This document shows, in pieces, positions 26,201 to 34,231 of a DNA stretch of 46,009 nt (the first letter of the stretch is position 1; each line of letters opens with the position of its first letter). The notes beneath the pieces were generated by a model. That model was given only the letters and a program-made list of their open reading frames with translations. It did no database searches and was not told the DNA's origin. The translations under genes and the position numbers were made by a program. The stretch covers positions 1 through 46,009 of IMG/VR virus record IMGVR_UViG_3300030107_006432. One strand, 5' to 3'. The stretch is from a virus.

Positions 26201-28067
26201 AGCAGGAAGTGCTAGTGGTACAATGGAAATAAGTGTACCTGGTGTAGGATATGTTCCAGAAGTAGGTGAACAACAATATACTAATGTTTCTCTTACTAAT
26301 GTGACTGGAACTGGTAAAAATGGTACTGCTGATATTTACATTAAAAATGGAGTAGCAATTGCTGCAACTATTAGTAATGGTGGATATGGATATCAAGCAG
26401 GTGATGAAGTTACTGCAAGTATAGGTAGTAGTGCTCTTGGTAGAAATCTAAGATTGGGTATTGGAACTCTTTCTAGTTTCAATGAAATAATTTTAGATCA
26501 AGTTCAAGGAACATGGATTACTGGTGCTGGTTCAACTATGGTTGTTACTGATATTGGTGGATCTGAATATGAACTACTTGAATCTTGGACTACTGCTGGT
26601 GTAGAAGTTCCTTCTAAGATTGATAATATTGAAGTTGTAAATGATGGAACTTATATAAGAATTAGTCAAAAGAATCATGGATTATATTCTCCAGGAAGTG
26701 TTGGATCTTTATGGGGTATGCATGTTGAAAAGGGTGGAACCACTAAACTTGCTGCTAATTATGATCTTGATGATACTGGATCTGTATCTCTAGTAGATGC
26801 ATCTAAATTTGTAGATTTTGAAGGACTTCCTGTTAGTGCCTCTAATCCTGGATTAATAAGAATTAGATCTGAATTAATGGCATATAGGGGAGTAAGTAAT
26901 AATAAATTGACTGGTATCACAAGGTTCATCAATTTAGGTGGAGTTAAGTCCAAACATTGGTTAAAAAGACCTCTTAAAAAGAATAATAATGTTTATAAGT
27001 TTGAATTTAATGGTGTTTCTCTTGCTAGAATTTCTATGTGGAGACACCCTGTTGTTTTAAACGATGATCCAAATAAACCAGAAGAATATCCTTTAGGTCT
27101 GGATCATTGGTGGCTTAGAGCAAATATGACTGATTTTAGAAATTTAAGAGGTGTAGGTAAGATTACTAATAGAAGTGAGAATCAAACAACTTTACCTCCT
27201 TTATATCTAACAGAAACAGGCAATTCGTATCCATCACATTGGGTGTGGGCAACTAGAAATGTACAATTTGAAGCAATTACTCCTCAAGTTGCAATGTCTA
27301 ATCCTCCTTCATGTTCTGTTGGTGGAAGAATTAAAACCATTTCAGCAACTAGTATAAGTGGAACGGAAGCAGGATACGTTGAACAAGAATATGAAGGTGT
27401 ACAACTTAATGAAACAAATTTCTTAGATACTCCAAGAATGGTTGCATCTAGATTAAATGAGCAACGTCATCTTAAAAATAATGAAGGAATTGCAGGAGAG
27501 AAATCTTTTGATTTATTATTAGAGTTGAATAGAGGTGGTGATAATAGATTATCTCCTGTTATTGATATTACTAGAGTTAGTTGTATACTCACAAGTAATA
27601 GGATCAATAGTGTAATTGATGATTATTCAACTGATTGGAAGGTTAAGACCGTAAAAGAAGATCCATCAGCGTGTACTTATGTAAGTACTAGACTTACGTT
27701 AGAAACTCCTGCTACTTCTATTAAACTTATGTTGGATGCTTACGTGAATATAAATTCTGATATTAGAGCCTTCTATTATATTAGCAATAATGAAGAGGAG
27801 GAACCAGTTTTCACACCATTCCCTGGTTATGAAAATAGAAATAGTTTTGGTGTAAGTAAAGATCCTACTGCTAATGATGGAACAAGTGATAATTTTATTC
27901 CTAAAGATCCAGATATAGTATCAATTTCACCAGATCTAACTTCTTATACTTTTAGTGTAAATGAATTACCTGAATTTAAATATTATAAGATTAAACTTGT
28001 AATGACTTCTACATCTCAAGCTTCTGTACCTTTGGTGAGAAGTCTTAGAGCAATTGCACTAGCATAA
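20268..28067 (+). CDS. DUF4815 baseplate/tail structural protein, 2599 aa (gp9/gp10 position)
   Basis: The N-terminus NLNVSPYFDDF...VLFKPSYPVQARELTTLQ is the hallmark of DUF4815 virion proteins of marine T4-like phages. That region runs to about residue 1235, with AYVRGYEVE in its middle. Residues about 1370-1500 are unusually Lys/Trp-rich. A block starting DPLAQSFACDDKNGVFVT (about 1734-1845) is another element usual in these proteins. Near 2004-2057 and 2171-2224 are GxGY and E-M-Y-RG modules. A conserved-looking C-terminal block begins CTYVSTRLTLETP (about 2469). By position after gene 8 it should take the place of T4 gp9 and gp10, the outer wedge proteins carrying fibres. This is an assignment by order; I see no sequence match to gp10. 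Confidence 0.82.
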   Translation: MPQETNLNVSPYFDDFNEDNNFYKVLFKPSYPVQARELTTLQSILQNQIEQFGNSMFKEGSIVIPGETSYDSDVSSVELQGEFGGVEVSTYLKELVGTVVTGQTTGVKAKVEHYLTDVESERGNPTLYIGYLTPGEGEDAPIVFADGENLITESGISLSNVIITSGENFATTIPVNSTGNGSIFRVSEGIYFIRGNFVNITDQLLVLDQYGTTPTYRIGFDILEEFITADDDSSLYDNAQGFNNYGAPGADRLKITATLAKYPLDSTGNDGFIELTQVLDGTIQSLPQGPEFTAIRDAMASRSYETDGDYYIRPFGVDVEECLNNLEGNNGNYLAGEETDEGNTPSEDLMEYIISDGKAYVRGYEVEVTDQIRLDVEKPRTTKRKKNKNIKYETGRNVTLQSISGTPKIGIGNTYTVSLRDQRVGGDSFTSGGDSDWNVAAGQEIGVARMYDFSLKRGGYDTNNLDLNKWNTSFFDIQTYTTINMNRRITLPVPTYVEGRSSGASGYLKESVSNSKILTLTDVKGKFVKSEYFAFNGISTSGISTGITQYEFSDTKSVFSPKLDSLGISTFNANMALKSIANLGQGGITALDVTTGVSSITLPDPNYSVIVKNNDIIKFKSSEYDEPVLARVSKVFSNELTSTELTIVGLATVTGITTGTLPIGTPNNSAKSTLNNIRIQRPRVEDVDDSSFLFTSLPNANISEIDTSESKLIIRRQFSVDINNNSTSVTLSNKNESFLDYQDQRYTLLRTDGTIEPLTADKVNISTNGKTITFNGLGTTDYGADLVATILKTNLTSKIKLRNRANSLIVDKSIYTGSGLGATTLNNGLVGPGTTTGQYPFGTRVEDELISLNVPDVYRIYGIYEATQPADTPSSPRMTVSSLSGPQGTTSDLILGESVVGSESLAKAAVVNLFNDTTIDIIPLNGENFVEGETLEFEESNITATFQDMDVRSNNISEYYIFDNGQRNTIYDYSRIQRKSNDQIPSQKIIIYFENAYYDSSDSGDLTTVDSYSSFDYGNVPYFHDVRNGDMLDMRPRVSDYTVVANGRSPFEFSSRNFTSSGNSAENILANDESVFLKSFNYYLPRVDKIYLNGKGEFQIVKGTPREVPMDPPAVADSIEIARIFLPPYLYNVEDASVSRSNYKRFRMTDIARLETRIANLEDFSTLTLLETDTANMFIPDSTGLNRFKSGFFVDNFSNLNTQDVQSGLKNSIDPQQSFMRASHHTTEIELMIGSTSTLGIGTFSDPYWTTEEPDTMGTLSGENCKLTGDTLTLDYSHVEWKNQQYATRLISVTPYLVKYWKGRLRLNPSIDVWVDQVRLEPKTVKVEGNFSAVMAEQAKINGVDPETGLAPQIWDSWNTTWTGKPEWKPALSAKQAKRWDAPGGAEESAATKKAWKKAMKNGDHTGKHKWIGGSSKYFKNGTIPTRGLYVEAVTVKKEKLGSQIQVKEVWENESMGDEILSTEVAKWMRSRNVEAKGWNFKSFTRLYPFLQGKRMEKWITPKLVEIEMISGVFEPGENVAGSMPDFISNGGNLKDEIPEITARICYPSHRSGKINRLSWPGSKGIKYGHKYKGNPYDNGKTKIPNAYSTTSTILNIDTHTLGRLDGNQGDKSGYIRKGMEIVGEKSGAVAKVTNVRIVTDHRGHLKCCFYIPDPNTPGNPRWLTNGPKTFRLTDQKNNKWKPIGIVNTAGNAKYEAKGTVETVQEKIISVKNAVVEEIPLKKTKTELKFTGKYIDPLAQSFACDDKNGVFVTKAEVYFQAKDKNDIPVTCQLRTMELGLPTSTILPFSSVDIDPDDIVLSNNATKSTTIEFEAPVYLEGGKEYCIVLLSNSTEYKVFISRMGDNDVRFKDEETGDRVRVNTQPTLGSLFKSQNASTWTPSQYEDLTFKLYRAKFVKNGVINFYNPKRGMMGDNRNSHAQRLLPGAVHSVARKLRLGLTKGGIGMGASFTAMKEGTTIRQYINVGAGSSTPTGKFVGVAGSASGTMEISVPGVGYVPEVGEQQYTNVSLTNVTGTGKNGTADIYIKNGVAIAATISNGGYGYQAGDEVTASIGSSALGRNLRLGIGTLSSFNEIILDQVQGTWITGAGSTMVVTDIGGSEYELLESWTTAGVEVPSKIDNIEVVNDGTYIRISQKNHGLYSPGSVGSLWGMHVEKGGTTKLAANYDLDDTGSVSLVDASKFVDFEGLPVSASNPGLIRIRSELMAYRGVSNNKLTGITRFINLGGVKSKHWLKRPLKKNNNVYKFEFNGVSLARISMWRHPVVLNDDPNKPEEYPLGLDHWWLRANMTDFRNLRGVGKITNRSENQTTLPPLYLTETGNSYPSHWVWATRNVQFEAITPQVAMSNPPSCSVGGRIKTISATSISGTEAGYVEQEYEGVQLNETNFLDTPRMVASRLNEQRHLKNNEGIAGEKSFDLLLELNRGGDNRLSPVIDITRVSCILTSNRINSVIDDYSTDWKVKTVKEDPSACTYVSTRLTLETPATSIKLMLDAYVNINSDIRAFYYISNNEEEEPVFTPFPGYENRNSFGVSKDPTANDGTSDNFIPKDPDIVSISPDLTSYTFSVNELPEFKYYKIKLVMTSTSQASVPLVRSLRAIALA

Positions 28068-28069
28068 TT

Positions 28070-28294
28070 ATGGATCGTTATTCTAAAGTTAAAGGTCATA
28101 GTGATTTGAGAAGAGATAATATTACAGGATCTGTAGTTAACTCTTCTCAAACTGAATATAATAATTATATTACACAACGAAATTTCAGAAAATCTGAAAA
28201 AGAAAGAATAAATCAAATCGAATCCACAGTTGAGGAAATGAAAGGTGATCTTTCTGATATCAAAACTATGTTATCTCAATTAATAAATAACTAA
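28070..28294 (+). CDS. Small conserved virion-type protein with C-terminal coiled coil, 74 aa
   Basis: The ATG at 28070 follows the DUF4815 stop by two bases. The product starts MDRYSKVKGHSDLRRDNITG, then a polar linker, then a heptad-patterned helix (about residues 45-74: RINQIESTVEEMKGDLSDIK...). This arrangement, with DRYSKV-GH at the front and a short coiled coil ending in MLSQL-N, is familiar from small genes next to baseplate proteins of marine T4-like phages. It may act as a trimerising adaptor between baseplate and fibre, or as a fibre accessory; that is inference. It is followed after 11 bases by the first fibre gene. Confidence 0.75.
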   Translation: MDRYSKVKGHSDLRRDNITGSVVNSSQTEYNNYITQRNFRKSEKERINQIESTVEEMKGDLSDIKTMLSQLINN

Positions 28295-28305
28295 AAAATA
28301 ATAAG

Positions 28306-29892
28306 ATGAGTGTATTAAACGTCAATACAATTCAACCAGTAGGAAGTGCTAGTACTGTTACTATCAATGCGTTAGTAAATAGCGATACTTCTTTAAGTTT
28401 TGGTGTTAATAGTGATGAAAAGGTTCGCATCGACTCTGATGGGAAGGTTGGTATCAATACTACCAATCCAGGTTATCTTTTAGATATTCAAAAGGATACT
28501 GATGCATCGTTATTATTAAAATGTAATGGCACAGGTGCTAGTGATGATACAGTAATGAGGTTTCAGATTGGTGGAACAACTGCAAACAATTATATCTACT
28601 TTGGAGATAGTGCTGATACAAATGTAGGGGTTATTAAATATGGTCATAATAATAATTCAATGACCTTTACAACTAATGCGACTGAAAAAGTTCGCATAGA
28701 GTCTGGAGGTAATGTTGGTGTTGGAACTAATAATCCAAATAATAAATTACATGTATATGGGGGTATAATAAAATCACAATCAGATCCAGCTGATACAGAT
28801 ACAGATGTTGTACTTTTCACAGCACAGTCTGGATCAAGTGGTGGTGGAGTATTTTCAATTAGAGCAGCAGATGCATCCGATGATAACACAGCCTGGGATA
28901 TTAAAACAAATGCCAGTGAGGATTTAAAATTTACTATAGGTGGTAATGATGAGGTACTTCGCATCTCATCTGTTGGCAGAGTTTATATGGGTCATACTGC
29001 CAGTGTAGCTGCTGGAGGTGTAAATCCTGCTGTCCAAGTACAGGGGGTAAATAATGCCACATCTTCTGTTTCTTTAACTAGAAATAATAACGATGCTGTA
29101 GGACCATATCTTATTTTATCAAAATCAAGAGGAACACAAGTTGGTTCTACTACCATTGTTCAAAATAATGATGCTTGCGGTATACTAAGATTTGCTGCAG
29201 CAGATGGAACTGATCTCAATAGTAGTGTCGCACAAATAAAGGCAGAGATAGATGGAGCAGTAGGTGTCAATAGTACTCCTGGTGCGTTAATATTTGGTAC
29301 AACTAATGATGATGCATCATCAGTAGCAGAAAGAATGCGTATTGATTCTTCTGGTAATATAGGTATAAACAACACAAGTCCAGCATATAAGTTAGATGTT
29401 GCTGCTTCTGGTACAGTAGTTAGTAGATTTAAACAAAACACCAATGACACTGCTGAAACTGCTGCTGCTATTCTTATAAGACATGCTGGTGCAAGATCGG
29501 GTCAAAATGGTTATGGTATGCTATTTCAAAATAGTAGTGGGACTAAAGCAGGTCAAATTGATATAGGAAATAGTACAGTAGGTTATGAGTCAGGTTCTGA
29601 TTATAGATTAAAAGAAAATGAAGTATCTATATCTGATGCTATAACAAGATTAAAAATACTTAAACCTTATAAATTTAATTTTAAAATTGATCCTTCTATA
29701 ACATTTGAGGGTTTCTTTGCACATGAAGCACAAGAAGTCGTTCCATATGCTGTTAGTGGCGAAAAAGATGGGGAAGATATGCAAGGAATGGATTATGGAA
29801 AATTAACTCCTCTTCTTACCGCAGCATTACAAGAAGCAATTGCTGAGATTGAAACTCTTAAAACAAAAGTTGCTAATCTTGAGTCCTCATAA
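28306..29892 (+). CDS. Tail fibre with C-terminal intramolecular chaperone (peptidase S74), 528 aa
   Basis: Residues 1-20 (MSVLNVNTIQPVGSASTVTI) form the short attachment sequence also seen, in variants, in the next fibre genes. The body repeats the marine fibre motif RI-S-G-VGI-T-NP---L-V, at about nt 28420, 28685, 28950 and 29330. From about residue 425 (GSDYRLKENEVSISDA...) to the end is an S74/endosialidase-type chaperone domain with FEGFFAHEAQEVVP and a final coiled coil (EAIAEIETLKTKVANLE). Such domains trimerise the fibre and then cut themselves off; cleavage would fall just before the SDYRLKEN segment. Codon choice here has more C-ending codons than in the baseplate genes, a possible sign of recent exchange. 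Confidence 0.9.
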   Translation: MSVLNVNTIQPVGSASTVTINALVNSDTSLSFGVNSDEKVRIDSDGKVGINTTNPGYLLDIQKDTDASLLLKCNGTGASDDTVMRFQIGGTTANNYIYFGDSADTNVGVIKYGHNNNSMTFTTNATEKVRIESGGNVGVGTNNPNNKLHVYGGIIKSQSDPADTDTDVVLFTAQSGSSGGGVFSIRAADASDDNTAWDIKTNASEDLKFTIGGNDEVLRISSVGRVYMGHTASVAAGGVNPAVQVQGVNNATSSVSLTRNNNDAVGPYLILSKSRGTQVGSTTIVQNNDACGILRFAAADGTDLNSSVAQIKAEIDGAVGVNSTPGALIFGTTNDDASSVAERMRIDSSGNIGINNTSPAYKLDVAASGTVVSRFKQNTNDTAETAAAILIRHAGARSGQNGYGMLFQNSSGTKAGQIDIGNSTVGYESGSDYRLKENEVSISDAITRLKILKPYKFNFKIDPSITFEGFFAHEAQEVVPYAVSGEKDGEDMQGMDYGKLTPLLTAALQEAIAEIETLKTKVANLESS

Positions 29893-29895
29893 ATA
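29888..29895 (+). promoter_or_regulatory. T4-like late promoter box with extended downstream motif
   Basis: CATAAATA overlaps the stop of the S74 fibre gene, 16 bases before the next ATG. It is followed by ACTAGAAA. The 15-base stretch ATAAATAACTAGAAA recurs exactly at 35907-35921. Confidence 0.6.
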
Positions 29896-29911
29896 ACTAG
29901 AAAGTATTGAT

Positions 29912-30358
29912 ATGAGTCAACTTAAAGTCAATAGTATAATACCTTCAAGTGGCAGTGTTGTCTCAATTGGTACAGCAACTGCAGGAGTAGAATTTGCACC
30001 TCAATCTTATATTGCAGGTCTTTCTACAATTGGTGTAGCAAATACTGCATATGTTGGAATAGTAACTATTCTTACAGGTCCAGTATCTGTCGGTGAAGTG
30101 ATGATTGATTCTTCCAATCAAATTCACTCAGTTACTAAACTTGGAATAGGAACTGCAGTTCCTGCTACTGCAATTGATGCAGCAAGTAAAACTGATGCTA
30201 TTGCTCTTCCAAAAGGAGATACATCACAAAGACCTTCGGGGGATAATCCATATCTTAGATATAATTCTGAGATTAGTGCACTTGAATTTTATGATGGTTC
30301 AAATTGGGTTGAAGTATTAGTGGATTATTTTCCCACTGGTTCTATGGTAGTAGGTTAG
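29912..30358 (+). CDS. Short fibre-like virion protein, 148 aa
   Basis: It begins MSQLKVNSIIPSSGSVVSIG, a variant of the attachment sequence of the S74 fibre, continues with Gly/Thr/Val-rich beta repeats (AYVGIVTI, KLGIGTA), and ends with ALPKGDTSQRP...LRYNSEISALEFYDGSNW. The last segment is the common tip motif P-G-t-qRP---LRyN----E-Y-G--W of phage fibres. It is therefore probably a small trimeric fibre or a decoration bound to a longer one. No chaperone domain is present. A late box lies just upstream. Confidence 0.75.
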   Translation: MSQLKVNSIIPSSGSVVSIGTATAGVEFAPQSYIAGLSTIGVANTAYVGIVTILTGPVSVGEVMIDSSNQIHSVTKLGIGTAVPATAIDAASKTDAIALPKGDTSQRPSGDNPYLRYNSEISALEFYDGSNWVEVLVDYFPTGSMVVG

Positions 30359-30362
30359 GAGG
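30357..30362 (+). promoter_or_regulatory. Perfect Shine-Dalgarno site overlapping the previous stop
   Basis: AGGAGG, eight bases before the ATG at 30371, is the strongest ribosome site in the fibre cassette. It overlaps the TAG of the preceding gene. The following TATATAAAT is only a partial late-promoter match. Confidence 0.7.
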
Positions 30363-30370
30363 ATATATAA

Positions 30371-33300
30371 ATGGCATCTGGTAATTTAGTTAAGACTCCA
30401 CAGAGCACTGGAAATAGAAGAGTATGGACTTACTCTGCATGGCATAAAAGACAAAATATAGAAGATAAAGAAACAATTTTATTTTCCAAAGTTGATAATG
30501 ATAATCAAGAGAGTTTTGGATGGGCTCATGATACAGCAACTCCTCCTTCGGGATTTTATTTTAGAGATGAAACTAATGAATCAGCTGTTAATGGATATAC
30601 TGTAGGATCTTATAGAGATCAGTCTGCATGGTATCATGTATTGTTGGCACTTGATACTACTAATGAAGATCAAAATGAAAGGTTAAGAATTTTTATTAAT
30701 GGAGTACTTCGTGGTCCTGAGAATGCTTGGAGTTTTCTTTCAAGAAATGAAAGAATGGCAGTTAATACATTTGGAGCAGAAATACAACTTTTTGGTGGTG
30801 GTGATTCTGGTAGTGATGATTTAGAGAATCTTGTATGTGATATGTTTTTTGTTGATGGTCAATGTTTAGGACCAGATGTATTTGGTTTTCATAGACAAGG
30901 ATATGGAACCGTTGGTTATGGTGGAACTATAAACGTAAGTTATACTGATGGTGAGTGGGTTCCAAAAAAACCAGCTACCATTAAGAGAGATATTGAAAGA
31001 AGAAAAGATGGAAATGGTTTTGGTGTTAATGGATTTTATTTACCATTAAATACTCCTGATGGTATAGGAAGTTGGGGAGCAGATTTTCATTGTCCTTTAA
31101 ATACTATTTTAAATGTTCAAGAGCATTTACCACAACCCAAATCAGGTTTTGCAGCAACTGCTAATTCTGGAATAGGATATACTGATATATTAAGAACTGA
31201 TCCATATGCATCTAATTTAGTTTTAGCATTACCAATGGTGAAGAATGGTATTCAAACTGGTTTTGGAGATTATTCTCATATTATTAGAAATAGTGGAGTA
31301 GCAAAGACTGTAGTTCAGGGAGCAGCATCTATAGGACAAACTGGTGCCTATTATGGATCTGCTGGAATGGGATTTACTGAAGGAATTGGTAAATCTAGTT
31401 ATGTTGTTAATAATGTTGATTTAAATTTCGGATCAGAAGATTTTTGTATAGAAGGATGGTGTTTTCCAAAAGGTGCTCCTGGTGTAGAAGTAACTTCACC
31501 ATCTAATCATGATACACTTAAAACTACCAAACTTTTTGGACTTTATAATATGGCTGGTTCTATTAATAGAAGATCGTATATAGTATATAAAGAAAATTCT
31601 GGTGGACAAGGTATAAGAGGTATAGTATCAGGTGATGGACTTTATGATGCAGATACTGGTAATACTGATCCTAACATTAACATGGCTTGGGAAGAATGGA
31701 ATCATTTTGCATTTACTAAAGAAGGAAATACAACAAGAGTATTTCAAAATGGTATTTTAACTGGAATTAATACTCAAGCACCAACTACTTTGTATAATAA
31801 TACTATTGATAATATTGAGTTTGGTAGTGGTGTGGGAGCAAGTGGTCAAAGCTTTGAATATGGATATCTTAGTGATTTTAGAGTATATAAAGGAGTTGCA
31901 AAATATACAGCATCTTTTGATTGTCCAAGACCTGCTAATATGAGGGTTAATACTTCTACAAGTAGTGGAATAGGAACTTATAGAGTATTTCCAGATGTTC
32001 CTCGTAATAACTTTGCTACTTTAAATCCAGCATCTGATACCAATGCTATTAATACTGTTAAGTTATCTTATCAGTGTTCTAATTTAAGAGCAGATTGGTC
32101 AGCTGTTGCACAAAATGGTGCTACATTTGGTAGTGTAGGAATTAGTTCTGGTAAGTGGTATTGGGAAGTGTTGGTGAACGCTGTGGGTGGAGATCATCCA
32201 TTTGTAGGTATTTCGAGTGCTGCTGGAATTAGTACTTGTCAGAGTACGGCAAATAATGGTATTGCAGTTGCTAAATGTGGAACTTATTGTGGTGGAGGAG
32301 CAAATGGTGCAGGTGGTGGATTTAGCGATGGAGATATTATTGGTATTGCATTAAGTTTCACTGATGCAGGACTTGCTTCTACTTGCACATTCTATAAGAA
32401 TGGAACTGAAATTGCTGGTGGTGGAATAGAATATTTCAATAATGGGGGAGGTGCTGATGAGACTGGTATTGTTTTTGTACCATCTCTTTCTGGTGTAAAT
32501 GAATGTCAGATGATAATGAATTTTGGTCAAAATCCTACATTCTCTAATAAGTTAATACCTGCTCAGTCCAAAATACCTGGAACATATAAAGATGATAGTG
32601 AATTTGGTACATTTAAGTATGAGCCACCAAGTGGACATTTAGCTTTATGTACTAGAAATTTATATGAACCTACTATTAAACAACCAACAAAGTATTTCTC
32701 TCAAAATAACTGGTTTGGTGATGGTACTAATGCACATGCTACAACAGGAATAGGATTTACTTCAGACCTAGTATGGACTAAAACACTAGGTGAATGGAAT
32801 GTAAATAATTCATGGTGTTGTATGGATAGTGTTAGGGGTGAAAAATTAATATTACATCAAAATTCTACTAGTGCTGAAGCTACGGACGACAATGAAATAT
32901 TAGCATTTGGTTCTGATGGATTCACAGTTGGAAGTGCTGATCAGGTTAATAAAACAGATGTCTATTATGGTGGATGGGGTTGGAAAGCAGGTGGAGCTCC
33001 ATCAGTTGAAAAACCATTTATGATTGATGGTGTTGGATATGCAACAACTACTGCTGCTGGTCTTGCTGGTGGAACTAATGATCCAACTTCTGCTTCAATT
33101 AATAGGACTTCAGGATTATCAATTCTTAATTATAAGGGAACTGGTGGTAGTAATTTCACTATTGCACATGGTCTCAATAAGACACCTAAATTTGTATTAA
33201 TTAAATCAAGGAGGACAAATAATTCTTGGGCAGTATATCATCATGGAATTGGTCCTGAATATGGCACAAGATTAAATTATGATAATCCTGCTGTTAAAAG

Positions 33301-33766
33301 TGCTGATTATTGGAATAATACTTGGCCAACTTCATCTTTACTGACTGTAGGAACTAGTGCTTGGTTGAATGGTGGTACAAGTGTTGAATATATTGCATAC
33401 ATATGGGCTGAAGTAGAAGGATTCTCTAAATTTGGACATTATGTTGGAAATACATCCCCTAATGGTCCTTTCTTATATTGTGGATTTAAACCTTCCTTTG
33501 TTATGTTCAGGAATGTACATTCAACTGCTGATGCTGATAACTGGAGAATGTATACTGATAATATAGGTGGACCTCAAAATCCAAATGCTGCATTTGTAGA
33601 ACCAGATGAAGCTTCTACTCCAGCACGAGTGACCACTCATCCAGTAGATTTCTATTCTAATGGTATTAAATTAAGGGGATCCAATGATGAGACTAATCAA
33701 AATCCTGAAGAATATATTTACATGGCTTTTGCTGAATCGCCATTTAAGTATAGTAATGCTAAATAA
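30371..33766 (+). CDS. Multidomain adhesin/tail fibre: two LamG-like, one SPRY-like and a DUF7483-like domain, 1131 aa
   Basis: Residues 1-165 look like a LamG/concanavalin jelly roll (RRVWTYSAWHKR, AWYHVLLALDTT, RIFINGV). A second lies at about 342-520 (DFCIEGWCFPKG, EWNHFAFTKEGNTTRVFQNG, GYLSDFRVYKGVAKYT). About 547-718 resembles SPRY (SGKWYWEVLV, FVGISS, GDIIGIALSF, FYKNG). From about 780 to the end (NWFGDGTNAHATTGIGFTSD..., then FTIAHGLNKTPKFVLIK, YIAYIWAEVEGFSKFGHYVGN, EEYIYMAFAESPFKYSNA) it matches what I know of DUF7483, frequent in fibres of marine phages. LamG and SPRY folds often bind sugars or proteins, so receptor binding is a fair inference. No signal peptide. It has the strong ribosome site at 30357-30362. 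Confidence 0.82.
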   Translation: MASGNLVKTPQSTGNRRVWTYSAWHKRQNIEDKETILFSKVDNDNQESFGWAHDTATPPSGFYFRDETNESAVNGYTVGSYRDQSAWYHVLLALDTTNEDQNERLRIFINGVLRGPENAWSFLSRNERMAVNTFGAEIQLFGGGDSGSDDLENLVCDMFFVDGQCLGPDVFGFHRQGYGTVGYGGTINVSYTDGEWVPKKPATIKRDIERRKDGNGFGVNGFYLPLNTPDGIGSWGADFHCPLNTILNVQEHLPQPKSGFAATANSGIGYTDILRTDPYASNLVLALPMVKNGIQTGFGDYSHIIRNSGVAKTVVQGAASIGQTGAYYGSAGMGFTEGIGKSSYVVNNVDLNFGSEDFCIEGWCFPKGAPGVEVTSPSNHDTLKTTKLFGLYNMAGSINRRSYIVYKENSGGQGIRGIVSGDGLYDADTGNTDPNINMAWEEWNHFAFTKEGNTTRVFQNGILTGINTQAPTTLYNNTIDNIEFGSGVGASGQSFEYGYLSDFRVYKGVAKYTASFDCPRPANMRVNTSTSSGIGTYRVFPDVPRNNFATLNPASDTNAINTVKLSYQCSNLRADWSAVAQNGATFGSVGISSGKWYWEVLVNAVGGDHPFVGISSAAGISTCQSTANNGIAVAKCGTYCGGGANGAGGGFSDGDIIGIALSFTDAGLASTCTFYKNGTEIAGGGIEYFNNGGGADETGIVFVPSLSGVNECQMIMNFGQNPTFSNKLIPAQSKIPGTYKDDSEFGTFKYEPPSGHLALCTRNLYEPTIKQPTKYFSQNNWFGDGTNAHATTGIGFTSDLVWTKTLGEWNVNNSWCCMDSVRGEKLILHQNSTSAEATDDNEILAFGSDGFTVGSADQVNKTDVYYGGWGWKAGGAPSVEKPFMIDGVGYATTTAAGLAGGTNDPTSASINRTSGLSILNYKGTGGSNFTIAHGLNKTPKFVLIKSRRTNNSWAVYHHGIGPEYGTRLNYDNPAVKSADYWNNTWPTSSLLTVGTSAWLNGGTSVEYIAYIWAEVEGFSKFGHYVGNTSPNGPFLYCGFKPSFVMFRNVHSTADADNWRMYTDNIGGPQNPNAAFVEPDEASTPARVTTHPVDFYSNGIKLRGSNDETNQNPEEYIYMAFAESPFKYSNAK
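33758..33765 (+). promoter_or_regulatory. T4-like late promoter box
   Basis: GCTAAATA overlaps the end of the adhesin gene, 16 bases before the ATG at 33782. It is followed by ATTAGAAAA, a one-base variant of the extended motif seen at 29888 and 35906. Confidence 0.5.
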
Positions 33767-33781
33767 TTAGAAAATAGATCA

Positions 33782-34228
33782 ATGATAGAAACTTCTACAG
33801 TTGGTATAGGTAGTACGATCACTTATGAATGGACCGTTCCAAGAATAAGAGTAGTCGGTGAAGTTAATGATAAAATTGATGTAGCAACAGAATTATATGT
33901 TAGTTTATCAGCTTCTACTACTTTTGATCATACCTATGTTTCTCTTAGTAATACAGGAATTGGAACTACAATGGTTACTTTTCCTAAGACAGAAAGCACT
34001 TCAAAAATAATTGATGTTCCATTGGATACTTCTGGAATATCTACTTCTTTTACAGCATGGGATAGTTTAACGGAAAGTCAAGTTCTTGGTTGGGTTTCTT
34101 CTAGTGTAAAGACTACTAATAAGAATGATTTAACTAGTCAAATTTTAGAATCAAAGGATAAAGTTCTCAATCCACTTAAATATGATATAGAGGATAAGAA
34201 ACCTGTATTCTACAATAACGAGGAATAA
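33782..34228 (+). CDS. Small fibre-associated protein, 148 aa, function unknown
   Basis: It starts MIETSTVGIGSTITYEWTVP and ends KNDLTSQILESKDKVLNPLK followed by an acidic tail. The first 110 residues are beta-rich (GIGTTMVTFPKTEST), while the end is helical and charged (AWDSLTESQVLGWVSSSVK). The mixture does not look like a fibre shaft. A chaperone or adaptor for the neighbouring fibres is possible and unproven. I have a weak impression that comparable proteins accompany fibres in marine phages, but cannot name the family with confidence. It lies between two fibre genes, 3 bases before the next ATG, and has its own late box. Confidence 0.6.
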   Translation: MIETSTVGIGSTITYEWTVPRIRVVGEVNDKIDVATELYVSLSASTTFDHTYVSLSNTGIGTTMVTFPKTESTSKIIDVPLDTSGISTSFTAWDSLTESQVLGWVSSSVKTTNKNDLTSQILESKDKVLNPLKYDIEDKKPVFYNNEE

Positions 34229-34231
34229 GAA

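Noticed and set aside
28644-28964. 106-codon minus-strand ORF, and a similar one at 29160-29450
   Set aside because: Both lie wholly inside the S74 fibre gene, whose + frame matches a known family end to end. There is no promoter or ribosome site.
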